DNA from: an uncultured Lachnospiraceae bacterium
Lineage (GTDB): Bacteria > Bacillota > Clostridia > Lachnospirales > Lachnospiraceae
Assembly: GCA_910588815.1 (NCBI GenBank)
Contig: CAJUQY010000009.1
Span: forward strand, 1-16,796
Direction of reading: 5' to 3'
Length of the DNA stretch: 16,796 nt
This document shows positions 8,201-15,326 of this stretch, in pieces. The translations under genes were made by a program, and so were the position numbers. The number at the start of each line of letters is the position of its first letter. The first letter of the stretch is position 1. The notes beneath the pieces are model-generated. The model had not been told where the DNA came from. It saw nothing but the letters and a program-made list of their open reading frames with translations, and did not search any database.

Positions 8201-9028
8201 AGCGTATACGTGTGCAAGCATAAAACGGCGAAGCCCACAGTGTTCATTCCGGTCTTCCCCGGCACCAACTGCGAATACGACAGCGCGAAAGCATTTGAGG
8301 CGGCGGGAGCCAATGTGGTCGCAAAGGTTCTTAAAAATATTACGGCGGAGGATATACGGGATTCGGTGGAGGTCTTTGAGAAGGCGATCTCCCAGGCCCA
8401 GATAGTCATGTTCCCCGGCGGCTTCTCGGCAGGCGACGAGCCGGAGGGATCGGCCAAGTTTTTTGCCACAGCTTTCCGCAATGCCCGCATGACAGAGGCC
8501 GTACAGAGGCTTTTGGGCGAGAGGGACGGCCTGATGCTTGGGATCTGCAACGGCTTCCAGGCTCTCATCAAGCTGGGTCTCGTGCCCTACGGCGAGATTA
8601 GAGAGCAGAAAGCAGATTCACCGACCTTGACCTACAACACCATCGGCCGCCATATTTCCAAGATGGTGTACACGAAGGTGGTGTCCAATAAATCGCCCTG
8701 GTTACAGAAGGCGGAGCTGGGAAAGATCTACTGCACGGCGGCCTCCCACGGTGAGGGGCGGTTTGTGGCAGATGAAGAATGGCTCGGGAAGCTCTTTGCG
8801 AATGGACAGGTGGCCACCCAGTACGTGGATGAGTTCGGCGTCCCCACCATGAACGAAGCTTGGAATCCCAACGGCTCCTATCAGGCCATTGAGGGCATCA
8901 CAAGCCCTGACGGACGTATTTTCGGAAAGATGGCCCACATTGAGCGGAGAGGAGAATCTGTGGCCGTCAATATTTACGGAGACCAGGATCTCCATGTATT
9001 TGAATCCGGCGTGGAGTATTTCAGATAA
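5279..9028 (+). CDS. purL: Phosphoribosylformylglycinamidine synthase, single-chain form
   Basis: This enzyme catalyses the ATP- and glutamine-dependent conversion of FGAR to FGAM, the fourth step of de novo purine synthesis, in the cytoplasm. The protein is 1,249 residues, the long form in which synthetase and glutaminase are fused. Visible landmarks are NFKNETHNHPTEIEPFGGAA (from residue 321), the glycine-rich GGRTGRDGCGGATGSSKVH, and NDFGAGGVSVAIGELADG. From about residue 985 there is a class I glutamine amidotransferase domain: VFIPVFPGTNCEYDSA, FPGGFSAGDE, nucleophile Cys1090 in GICNGFQ, and the His1157/Glu1159 pair in SHGEGRF. The start at 5279 has TGGAGGA five bases upstream. The gene is transcribed alone from its own promoter and is not next to other pur genes here. 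All key residues look intact. Confidence 0.97.
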   Translation: MSVRRIYVEKKKPFAVQARELKEEIGSYLGIGTVTDVRVLMRYDVENLSDETYEKSKGTIFSEPPVDILYEGEFERKPGDVVFSVEYLPGQFDQRADSAEQCVKLLNENEEPVIRSATTYVLEGGLTEAEKEAVKEHCINPVDSREAAEKIPDTLITKFDEPADVKILEGFSHMEETQFKGLYDSLNLAMTFGDFLHIQNYFKSEEHREPSMTEIRVLDTYWSDHCRHTTFQTELKNVTFGEGDYQVPMKATYEKYMADRREIFGDRDDKFVCLMDLALMAMRKLKKEGKLEDQEESDEINACSIVVPVEIDGVTEEWLVNFKNETHNHPTEIEPFGGAATCLGGAIRDPLSGRTYVYQAMRVTGAADPTVPVSETMKGKLPQKKLVRGAAHGYSSYGNQIGLATGYVKEIYHPNYAAKRMEIGAVMGAAPRRAVIRESSDPGDIIILLGGRTGRDGCGGATGSSKVHTEKSIETCGAEVQKGNAPTERKLQRLFRREEVSHIIKKCNDFGAGGVSVAIGELADGLRIDLDRVPKKYAGLDGTEIAISESQERMAVVVDKKNVDRFLAYAGEENLEAVPVAEVTESPRLVMSWRGKVIVDLSRAFLDTNGAHQEADVEIMVPARTGNPFDKEEVKDVSAKWTETMGDLNVCSQKGLVEMFDSSIGAGSVYMPYGGRYQMTETQAMVAKLPVLKGKTDTVTMMSYGFDPYLSSWSPYHGAVYAVVSSVAKIVAAGGDYRRIRFTFQEYFRRMTGDPKRWGEPFSALLGAYDAQLGFGLPSIGGKDSMSGSFNDLDVPPTLVSFAVDIAGGKTIITPEIKKAGNKLVLFTIDRDEYDMPAYAQAMDQYGKFFADIRAGRIISAYAVERNGIAEAVAKMAFGNRLGVKIEHDVAAEDLFAAGWGNLVAEVPDGKVSELSGRYRVIGEVTEEAAVEYGSVKLDLERLQAAWEAPLEKVFPTVSGVARTAVRDTVYKADSVYVCKHKTAKPTVFIPVFPGTNCEYDSAKAFEAAGANVVAKVLKNITAEDIRDSVEVFEKAISQAQIVMFPGGFSAGDEPEGSAKFFATAFRNARMTEAVQRLLGERDGLMLGICNGFQALIKLGLVPYGEIREQKADSPTLTYNTIGRHISKMVYTKVVSNKSPWLQKAELGKIYCTAASHGEGRFVADEEWLGKLFANGQVATQYVDEFGVPTMNEAWNPNGSYQAIEGITSPDGRIFGKMAHIERRGESVAVNIYGDQDLHVFESGVEYFR

Positions 9029-9165
9029 AAACAGCGCCGTCCTTACCGGCTTTTGTATTCAGGAAGATGAAAGCTGCAGGAAAAGTTGAATATTCCTTTG
9101 CAAAAGGCGGAGGAGTATTTGAACAAATTTAGAAAACAGGTCATATAAGAAAGTGTCGGTAAGAC

Positions 9166-9197
9166 AGAAAAATCCCCCGGAAATGGGGGATTTTTCT
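9166..9197. terminator. Bidirectional intrinsic terminator between purL and the hydrolase gene
   Basis: The perfect 13-bp inverted repeat AGAAAAATCCCCC / GGGGGATTTTTCT has a 6-nt loop (9179-9184). The A tract on one side and T tract on the other make it functional on both strands. It lies 137 bp after the purL stop and 20 bp beyond the stop of the convergent hydrolase gene. Confidence 0.92.
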
Positions 9198-9216
9198 CAT
9201 ATAAAAGTAAATGTTC

Positions 9217-10101
9217 TCACAGATATTCCCGGATGGTCAGAACGATTTGCCTGAGGGCTTTTCGCCCCTCGGGAATCCGTTCAAGCATCCAGCCATGAAC
9301 CATGCCCGGATAGGTATAAATGTGATAAGGAGTGTGAGCTCTTTGCAAAGCCTCTTTCAGAAGAAGGGAATCTGCGTAGAGAATGTCATTGTCCCCGGTC
9401 CATACGGTAATTTTGGGAAGTCCCTGCATGGAACCAAATACGGGGCTGACCAGAGGATCGTTTAACGAGCGGCTTCCCGCATAGAGGAGGGCTGCCTCCT
9501 TGCAGGCGGAAAGCTCCAGCACGGGATCCCGGTGAGCCAGAACGTTTTTGATAGGATTGTTTCCTGAAAAATCCAGGTACGGGGAGAGCAGGAGAAGCTG
9601 GCTGGGGGAGGGGATATTTTGCCGGATGGTTTGCTGGGCAACGACCATGGCCAGGCTGGCTCCGGCGTCATCTCCGACCAGGATCACGCCATGAGGGCAT
9701 TTTGTAATCAAATCCTGATAAAGCTCCGCACAAAAAGAAAGGATATACCTGTGGGTATGTTCCGGAATCAGCGGGTAGTCCGGGACGACTGCGGGACAGC
9801 CAGTACCGAAGAGGAGCCTTCTTATAAACCTCCAATGTTTTCCGGAAAGTCCTGTCAGGAAGGAGCCGCCGTGGAAAAAAAGGATACAGGGTTTCTCTTC
9901 GGCTTTCTCAAAATCCAGATAATAGACTGGCCGCTCGGAACGCACGTCTGCCTGGATTTGGTGATGCTTTTCCAGGGCTTTCGGTGGAGCCATATCCTCC
10001 GGATTGCCATGGCCTCCGGAAGCGAGCTGCTTTTTCAGATCATTTTTTGCATTGGTGAACACTTTATATTGATAAGAAAGCGAACTGACGATGCTGGGCA
10101 T
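9217..10101 (-). CDS. Alpha/beta hydrolase, HSL (fold-3) type, with Asp at the nucleophile position
   Basis: The protein is 294 residues. Start 10101 is chosen because AAAAGGAG (10108-10115 on the complement) precedes it; the longer upstream frame reads into the repeat array. Family landmarks are the oxyanion motif FFHGGSF (His77-Gly78-Gly79), SPYLDFSGNNP, and DPLVSPVFG. The acid position is Asp239 in TGDNDILYAD and the base is His269 in YPGMVHGW. The usual GDSAGG elbow reads GDDAGA at 143-148, so the expected Ser is Asp145 (codon GAC). Family members are esterases or lipases of small acyl esters. With this change the protein may be inactive, binding-only, or use Asp in the way haloalkane dehalogenases and epoxide hydrolases do; which is unknown. 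It is a single-gene unit read from its own promoter. Confidence 0.88.
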   Translation of the reverse strand: MPSIVSSLSYQYKVFTNAKNDLKKQLASGGHGNPEDMAPPKALEKHHQIQADVRSERPVYYLDFEKAEEKPCILFFHGGSFLTGLSGKHWRFIRRLLFGTGCPAVVPDYPLIPEHTHRYILSFCAELYQDLITKCPHGVILVGDDAGASLAMVVAQQTIRQNIPSPSQLLLLSPYLDFSGNNPIKNVLAHRDPVLELSACKEAALLYAGSRSLNDPLVSPVFGSMQGLPKITVWTGDNDILYADSLLLKEALQRAHTPYHIYTYPGMVHGWMLERIPEGRKALRQIVLTIREYL

Positions 10102-10134
10102 AAAATACTCCTTTTTATAGATGTTATTTTGGAC

Positions 10135-10163
10135 ATTATAGCACATAATTTTTCGTCTGTCTT
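10135..10163 (-). promoter_or_regulatory. Promoter of the hydrolase gene
   Basis: On the minus strand a perfect TATAAT (10140-10135) lies 17 bp downstream of AAGACA (10163-10158), a 4/6 match to the -35 consensus. Transcription would start about 25-30 bases before the start codon. The -35 box ends one base from the repeat array. Confidence 0.65.
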
Positions 10164-10164
10164 C

Positions 10165-10339
10165 ATACTTTGTGAAAAGGCCGGATGGCCATAAAGGGGT
10201 ACCCGGAGGGTATACTTTGTGAAAAGGCCGGATGGCCACGTGTGCCCTTAGGGTATAAAGGAGTACCCGGAGGGTATACTTTGTGAAAAGGCCAAATGGC
10301 CACGTGTGCCCTTAGGGTATAAAGGGGTACCCGGAGGGT
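10165..10339. repeat. Palindromic tandem repeat array, three units
   Basis: A 27-bp block starting ATACTTTGTGAAAAGG occurs at 10165-10191, 10212-10238 and 10276-10302. Copies 1 and 2 are identical; copy 3 has AA for GG in its centre. Each block is followed by a 20-bp block ending TACCCGGAGGGT. Copies 2 and 3 also have a 17-bp insert, CGTGTGCCCTTAGGGTA, between the two. Unit lengths are therefore about 47, 64 and 64 bp. Each unit is built from small dyads: GGCC..GGCC (GGCCA-AA-TGGCC in copy 3), CCC-TTA-GGG, and TACCC-GGA-GGGTA. The array fills most of the gap between divergent genes. It has no unique spacers, so it is not CRISPR; a REP-like dispersed intergenic element is the best description. 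Confidence 0.88.
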
Positions 10340-10397
10340 ATCGGAGAGTTTGGTCCGTATCAGGATGTACAAACAGTAGGGAGACGGGAGGAGCAAG

Positions 10398-13037
10398 GTG
10401 ACGGAGAAAAAAGCGAAGCGCAGTGGATACCGGCGGGGAATGAATGTACTGGCGGAGGAAAAACAGCCGTCCGTCTTTGTCCGGTTCCTGGAACAGCTCA
10501 ATAGTCCACTGATTTATATTTTGATGGTTGCGGCGGCTATTTCTGCCTTTTTAAAGGAATATGGGGACATGGCGATCATTCTGGTGGTGATTACCCTCAA
10601 TTCTTTCGTCGGCCTGATTCAGGAGGGAAAGGCTGCAAAGGCATTGGAAGCATTGAAAAAAATGTCCAGTCCCAAGGCACTATTAAAAGAAGGGGAACGG
10701 GTCAGGGAGGTTCCTGCCTCCAGTCTGATACCGGGAGATATCGTCTGCCTGGAGGCGGGGCGGCAGGTTCCGGCTGATTTACTTCTCAAAACGGCGGCAG
10801 GTTTGAAGATCGAGGAGTCGGCCCTGACCGGAGAGTCGGTTCCTGTGAGCAAAGACGCGGGAAGAAATAACAGGGCCTACATGTCCACCAATGTCACTTA
10901 CGGACGGGGGGAGGGCATGGTAACGGCTATCGGAATGGAGACAGAGATCGGGAAGATTGCCGGAATGCTCCAGAACACAAAGGCGGAGAAAACACCCCTT
11001 CAAAAGCGTTTGGCTGATTTGGGAAAGGTGTTGAGCATTCTTTCCGTGATTCTCTGTGTCCTTTTGTTTCTGATCGCTGTTTGGCAGAAACGGGATATTC
11101 CGGAAATGCTGATCACGGCTATTTCCCTCGCGGTAGCTGCTGTCCCAGAAGGACTTCCGGCGATTGTGACGATGGTGCTTGCCCTGAGCGTGTCCCGCAT
11201 GGTGAAGGTGAATACCATTGTGAAGCGCCTGCCAAGTGTGGAAACCTTGGGATGTGTCAGTGTGGTCTGTTCCGACAAGACGGGAACGCTGACTCAGAAC
11301 CGGATGACAGTGGCGCAGTGCTACACAGGTGGACGGGTCTGTTCTCCGGAGGGGCTCAAATGCGATTTGGACCGGCATTTCCTGCGGGGCTTTGCGCTCT
11401 GCAACGATGCGGAGGTTTTCCGAAACGGTGCTTTCAGGGATGAAGAGGAGGAAGCTTCCGGAAAGGAACAAAAAGCCCGCGGAATAACAGGAAGAGGTGT
11501 TTCGGGAGGAACCGGGCGATTTGGAGATCCCACGGAGCTTGCCCTGTTGGACATGGCTGCCCTCCATGGCCTGTACCGCCGGGAGCTGGAGCGGAGCATG
11601 CCCAGACGGGCAGAGCTTCCATTCGACTCAGAGAGAAAGATGATGACTACCCTCCATGCGGACCGGGGAGGCAAAATTTCCTACACGAAGGGCTCGCCGG
11701 ACGAAGTTCTTGGCCGATGCCGTTTCATTTGGAAAGACGGACACACAGTGCTGCTTGGCCGGGAAGAGCGTGAAGAGATCAGACAGGTGTTAAAAAGCTT
11801 TACGGAGAAGGCGCTTCGGGTTTTGGCCGTCGCCATGCTTCCGGACGCAGAGACCCCTTCGGAACGGGACTTGGTTTTTGTGGGACTGGCAGGGATGTCT
11901 GACCCTGTGCGGCCGGAGGCTGCACAGGCGGTGACCGAATTCCAGAGAGCCGGAGTGAAGACTGTCATGATTACCGGAGACCGGTCGGATACGGCCTTTG
12001 CCATCGCCAGAGAGCTTTGTATCGCCAACCGGCCGGAAGAGTGCATTTCCGGTGAGGAGCTTTCACGCCTTTCGGAGGATGAGCTGAGAAAACGGCTTCC
12101 CTGGCTTCGGGTGTTTGCCCATGTGGCGCCGGAGCATAAGGTACGGATCGTGTCTGCCTATAAGGAGGCTGGGGAGATTGTGGCCATGACGGGGGACGGG
12201 GTGAATGATGCCCCTTCCCTGAAGGCGGCTGATGTGGGGGTGGCCATGGGAATGGCAGGGACAGACGTGGCAAAAAATGCGGCGGACCTGGTGCTGACGG
12301 ATGACAATTTTGCCACTATCGCAAAAGCGATTGCCCTAGGCAGAGGAATCTATGAGAATATCAAAAAATCTGTTCTTTTTTTGCTCTCCTCCAATTTCGG
12401 AGAGATTATGACCATGTTGGCTGCCATAAGCCTGGGGCTGCCGTCGCCCTTAAAGCCGAGCCACATTTTGTGGATTAACCTACTTACGGATTCTCTTCCG
12501 GCCCTGGCCTTAGGGGTGGATGTGAATGGAAACAAGAATTATATGAAGCGGCATCCCAGAGCAAAGAAGGAGAGCTTGTTTGCCAAAGGGGGGCTAAGCT
12601 GTACCCTGCTTTACGGATTCCTGATCGCGTTTATCAGTACGGCCGCCTTCCTGCAGCTCCCTATCGGGAGACTGATGCGGACAGGGAGTCCCATTACAGT
12701 GGAAAGTTTGGGAAGGCTCATGTCGGATCAGGTGTTCCTCAGCCGCTGTCAGACCTATGCATTTACCGTGCTGGGCATCTCCCAGCTTTTCCATGCCATA
12801 GGCATGCGGGACGTGGAGACCTCCTTGTTTCGGATGAATCACCTCCGAAATAAATTAATGATCCTGGCGGTATTTCTGGGGCTCCTCCTCCAGCTTCTGG
12901 TCACAGAAGTGCCGTATTTTGTCGGTATATTCGGCACCTGCTCCCTGGCTCCTATAGAATGGCTGCTGCTCCTGACGCTTTCGGCGGTGCCGCTTCTGGC
13001 CCACGAGATTTTGGCCTGGATTAAAAATCTGCGGTGA
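10398..13037 (+). CDS. P2A-type cation ATPase, probable Ca2+ exporter
   Basis: This is an ATP-driven membrane pump of 879 residues. In order it shows: TGES of the actuator domain (144-147); M4 PEGLP with Glu251; the phosphorylated Asp293 in DKTGTLT; KGSPDEVLGRC in the nucleotide domain; MITGD; GDGVNDAP (Asp600, Asn603, Asp604); M5 SSNFGE (Asn666, Glu669); and M6 NLLTDSLP (Asn694, Asp698). The Glu in M4, Asn/Glu in M5 and Asn/Asp in M6 match the cation ligands of SERCA-like pumps, favouring Ca2+. The start is GTG 10398 with GGGAGGAGC at 10386-10394; an in-frame stop lies at 10377, so no longer form is possible. The protein begins around TEKKAKR, where relatives have about 25 more residues, so the N-terminus looks clipped. 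No partner gene is adjacent. Confidence 0.93.
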   Translation: MTEKKAKRSGYRRGMNVLAEEKQPSVFVRFLEQLNSPLIYILMVAAAISAFLKEYGDMAIILVVITLNSFVGLIQEGKAAKALEALKKMSSPKALLKEGERVREVPASSLIPGDIVCLEAGRQVPADLLLKTAAGLKIEESALTGESVPVSKDAGRNNRAYMSTNVTYGRGEGMVTAIGMETEIGKIAGMLQNTKAEKTPLQKRLADLGKVLSILSVILCVLLFLIAVWQKRDIPEMLITAISLAVAAVPEGLPAIVTMVLALSVSRMVKVNTIVKRLPSVETLGCVSVVCSDKTGTLTQNRMTVAQCYTGGRVCSPEGLKCDLDRHFLRGFALCNDAEVFRNGAFRDEEEEASGKEQKARGITGRGVSGGTGRFGDPTELALLDMAALHGLYRRELERSMPRRAELPFDSERKMMTTLHADRGGKISYTKGSPDEVLGRCRFIWKDGHTVLLGREEREEIRQVLKSFTEKALRVLAVAMLPDAETPSERDLVFVGLAGMSDPVRPEAAQAVTEFQRAGVKTVMITGDRSDTAFAIARELCIANRPEECISGEELSRLSEDELRKRLPWLRVFAHVAPEHKVRIVSAYKEAGEIVAMTGDGVNDAPSLKAADVGVAMGMAGTDVAKNAADLVLTDDNFATIAKAIALGRGIYENIKKSVLFLLSSNFGEIMTMLAAISLGLPSPLKPSHILWINLLTDSLPALALGVDVNGNKNYMKRHPRAKKESLFAKGGLSCTLLYGFLIAFISTAAFLQLPIGRLMRTGSPITVESLGRLMSDQVFLSRCQTYAFTVLGISQLFHAIGMRDVETSLFRMNHLRNKLMILAVFLGLLLQLLVTEVPYFVGIFGTCSLAPIEWLLLLTLSAVPLLAHEILAWIKNLR

Positions 13038-13150
13038 CATACGCGGTTCCTGAAAGATTTGTGTAACGTCTCATGGAAATTGGATTGATAAAAACTTGGG
13101 AGTGGTAAAATTCAAAGGGTTACTGGTGAGATGGATGCGGTATTTTTTCA

Positions 13151-13180
13151 TTGCCTGCCGGCGCTGTTGTATTGTATAGT
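13151..13180 (+). promoter_or_regulatory. Possible promoter before the AAA-like remnant
   Basis: TTGCCT at 13151-13156 and TATAGT at 13175-13180 are 18 bp apart, ahead of the ribosome site at 13206-13211. The match is moderate. No clear terminator for the preceding ATPase gene was seen between 13038 and 13150. Confidence 0.4.
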
Positions 13181-13216
13181 CAAAGTGATGTTGGACGGCG
13201 TCCTAAGGAGGGCATT

Positions 13217-13381
13217 ATGAGCAGACGTTTTAATATTACCGGAACCAGTATTCCGGAGAAGCACTATATGGCAGATGTGTCGGACAAATTGGAACAGATT
13301 ACTCAGCTTATCCATCAGGATGCCTTTGTACGCAGCTTCTGCGCCGGGGTGTCCGGCAGTTTAATTCCTGGGGAAGCTTGA
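13217..13381 (+). pseudogene. 5' remnant of an AAA-like / PD-(D/E)XK family protein
   Basis: The ATG at 13217 follows AAGGAGGG at 13205-13212. It reads RRFNITGTSIPEKHYMADVS and then DKLEQITQLIHQD. This is the typical opening of AAA-like proteins common in Lachnospiraceae, which continue with a Y-F-T-I-N-R-x-R-Q-Y-G-K-T-T Walker A stretch. Here, after about residue 35, the sequence changes to AFVRSFCAGVSGSLIPGEA and stops at residue 54, so no ATPase or nuclease domain remains. Intact relatives have about 500-550 residues. The start signals survive, so a 54-residue peptide could still be made, but I know no function for it. The family call rests on pattern memory of its N-terminus. Confidence 0.65.
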
Positions 13382-13406
13382 AAAGTGTCCGCAAAACAGG
13401 TATGAT
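13378..13406 (+). promoter_or_regulatory. Promoter of the ketopantoate-reductase-like gene
   Basis: TTGAAA at 13378-13383 and TATGAT at 13401-13406 have an exact 17-bp spacer. Transcription would start about 40 bases before the start codon. The -35 box overlaps the stop of the AAA-like remnant. Confidence 0.75.
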
Positions 13407-13454
13407 AAAACAGAAGAGAAAAACCGATAAAAAATTTTTAAGGAGACATTTGTG

Positions 13455-14390
13455 ATGGAGATAAAACATGCGGCACTGATCGGACTTGGGGCCATGGGTT
13501 CTTTTTTTGCGCCCAGAATGGAGGCGCATCTTGGCAGGGAACATTTTCAGGTGGTGGCGTCGGGCAGCCGGAAGGAACGGCTGGAGAGGGATGGGGTGAC
13601 CATCAACGGGGTGAATTACAAATTTTCCGTCCGCACGCCGGAGGAGGAAGGCCCGAAGGCAGACCTTATCATTATGGCGATGAAGGACATGGGGCTGGCG
13701 CAGGCGATCCGGGATATCCGGAATCTGGTGGGCGGGCAGACCCAAATTCTCTGCGTGATGAACGGCATTGAAAGCGAGGAGAAAGTGGCGGAGGCATATG
13801 GCTGGGACCATGTTTTATATTCTTATATGCGCATGTCTATCGTTATGAAGGACGGTGTGGCCAATTTCGACCCCTACTGGGGCAAAGTTCATTTCGGAGA
13901 GGAGAAAAATGAGATATTTACGCCCCGCGTAACGGCAGTGAAAGCATTTTTTGATGCCTGTGATATTCCTTATGAGATTGATGAGGATATGAAACGGGGA
14001 ATTTGGTTCAAATACATGTGCAATGTGGGGGAAAATATGACTTGCGCACTCCTTGGGATTCCGTTCGGGGCTTTCCGCAACAGTGATTCGGCCAATGAGA
14101 TCCGGCGCAGCGCTATGCGGGAGGTCATGGCTATCGCCAATCGGCTGGGAGTAGACTTAAACGAGTCGGACATCGAACAGCAGGAGACGGCCCTGCAGAG
14201 AATACCCTACCAGAATAAACCCTCTACTTTACAGGATCTGGAGGGGAAAAGGAAGACGGAGGTGGAACTTTTTGCGGGGACAGTGGTGCGCCTGGGAAAA
14301 GAGCTTGGAATACCGACGCCCTTAAGCTATATATTCTATCACGGAATCCGGGTACAGGAGGAGAAGAATGCCGGAGAATTCGAGGCATAA
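13455..14390 (+). CDS. Ketopantoate reductase family protein (ApbA/PanE-like)
   Basis: Family members reduce 2-dehydropantoate to pantoate with NADPH in pantothenate and CoA synthesis, though many paralogues act on other 2-keto acids. The protein is 311 residues, normal for the family. The N-terminal dinucleotide-binding loop GLGAMG is at residues 10-15. The catalytic segment IWFKYMCNVGEN carries Lys186 and Asn190, with the same four-residue spacing as the known Lys/Asn pair of E. coli PanE. The C-terminal region has PSTLQDLEGKRKTEVELFAG, typical of the substrate-binding domain. ATG 13455 is preferred over GTG 13452, given AGGAGA at 13441-13446. No panB, panC or panD is nearby, so the true substrate is open; a family-level name is safest. 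Confidence 0.88.
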   Translation: MEIKHAALIGLGAMGSFFAPRMEAHLGREHFQVVASGSRKERLERDGVTINGVNYKFSVRTPEEEGPKADLIIMAMKDMGLAQAIRDIRNLVGGQTQILCVMNGIESEEKVAEAYGWDHVLYSYMRMSIVMKDGVANFDPYWGKVHFGEEKNEIFTPRVTAVKAFFDACDIPYEIDEDMKRGIWFKYMCNVGENMTCALLGIPFGAFRNSDSANEIRRSAMREVMAIANRLGVDLNESDIEQQETALQRIPYQNKPSTLQDLEGKRKTEVELFAGTVVRLGKELGIPTPLSYIFYHGIRVQEEKNAGEFEA

Positions 14391-14417
14391 AAAGCGATTA
14401 TGCACTTTTCAATTCTT

Positions 14418-14446
14418 TTTCCGTGTGATATGATTAACTCTATAAT
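14418..14446 (+). promoter_or_regulatory. Promoter before the SDR-MATE pair
   Basis: A perfect TATAAT at 14441-14446 lies 17 bp after TTTCCG (14418-14423), a weak -35. The leader to the SDR start would be about 60 nt. It separates the SDR-MATE unit from the preceding reductase gene. Confidence 0.5.
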
Positions 14447-14512
14447 AAGCGGAAAATTCAGCTGTCGTTTATTATGGAAGCGAGTATATCAATTACATAG
14501 GAGGGTTTTGTT

Positions 14513-15304
14513 ATGGATCTGGGACTTAAGGGGAAGGTGGCAGTTGTACTTGGAGGAAGCAAAGGGATCGGCCGTGCGGTGGCGGAGACGTTTCTGAGGG
14601 AGGGAGCGAAGGTTGCCATCTGTGCCAGAAAAGAGGACGAGCTTAAAGCGGCTTACGAGGAGATGGAGGCGCTGGGCGAGGTCTACTGGGAAGTGCTGGA
14701 TGTGACTGACGAAGCAGGCGTCTATGCCTTTGCCGACCATGTGGCGGAGAAGCTCGGCGGAATCCATGCCTGGGTCAACAATGTGGGAGCTACCGTATTC
14801 AAGGACGGGGATGAGTTCACCGAAAAGGATATCGATTTTATTACAGGAGTGTGTTTTAAATCGGCAGTGTTCGGAGCGCAGGCGGCGTTCCGCCATATGA
14901 AGAATAAGGGAGGAGCCATTGTCAACATCAGTTCCCTGGCAGCCCGCTGCCCTACGGCGGGAAGGAGCACCCTGTATGGTCCCATGAAGGCGGCTATTGT
15001 CAACCTGACTCAGACTCTGGCAGGAGAGTATGCGGCCTACGGTGTGCGGGTCTGCTGTGTGAGGCCGGGCTTCACGGTGACACCGGCAGTCCGGGCGACC
15101 ATTCCCCAGGAGGAGCTGGATTACAATGCTTCGGGAACTTTGTTAAACCGTTTGGCAGAGCCGAAGGAGATCGCTGCGCCGGTGGTATTCCTCTGCGGAC
15201 AGGGGGCTTCCTATATGACCGGAACCACCATCGAAGTGTCCGGCGGAAGGAGCGTTACCTTGAATCCCACATACTCCTGGGAGAAAAAGGCAGCGGAGGC
15301 ATGA
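14513..15304 (+). CDS. SDR-family NAD(P)-dependent oxidoreductase
   Basis: A classical short-chain dehydrogenase/reductase of 263 residues. The cofactor loop is GGSKGIG (14-20). The structural NNAG motif reads NNVG (89-92). The catalytic Ser is in NISS (Ser141), and the YxxxK motif is Tyr155-Lys159 in LYGPMKAA. The C-terminus has MTGTTIEVSGGRS, usual for FabG-like members. The substrate cannot be told from sequence; 3-oxoacyl, sugar and hydroxysteroid activities all occur in this group. TAGGAGGG at 14498-14505 supports the start. It is 22 bp upstream of a MATE exporter gene and probably co-transcribed with it, hinting that the product or substrate is exported (inference). Confidence 0.93.
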   Translation: MDLGLKGKVAVVLGGSKGIGRAVAETFLREGAKVAICARKEDELKAAYEEMEALGEVYWEVLDVTDEAGVYAFADHVAEKLGGIHAWVNNVGATVFKDGDEFTEKDIDFITGVCFKSAVFGAQAAFRHMKNKGGAIVNISSLAARCPTAGRSTLYGPMKAAIVNLTQTLAGEYAAYGVRVCCVRPGFTVTPAVRATIPQEELDYNASGTLLNRLAEPKEIAAPVVFLCGQGASYMTGTTIEVSGGRSVTLNPTYSWEKKAAEA

Positions 15305-15326
15305 GTCTGTTATGAGGGGAGAACGG

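Noticed and set aside
9067..9132. Short frame of about 21 codons between purL and the terminator
   Set aside because: No good ribosome site, no recognisable family, and nothing to separate it from chance.
9619..10194. Plus-strand frame of 191 codons opposite the hydrolase
   Set aside because: It is antisense to a gene with clear hydrolase motifs and its own promoter, and the translation has no family features.
10102..10239. N-terminal extension of the hydrolase through the repeat array
   Set aside because: The extra 46 residues are translated from repeat DNA and promoter sequence. A good ribosome site supports the start at 10101.
10165..10339. CRISPR array
   Set aside because: The copies are contiguous modular repeats without unique spacers of constant size, and there are no cas genes.
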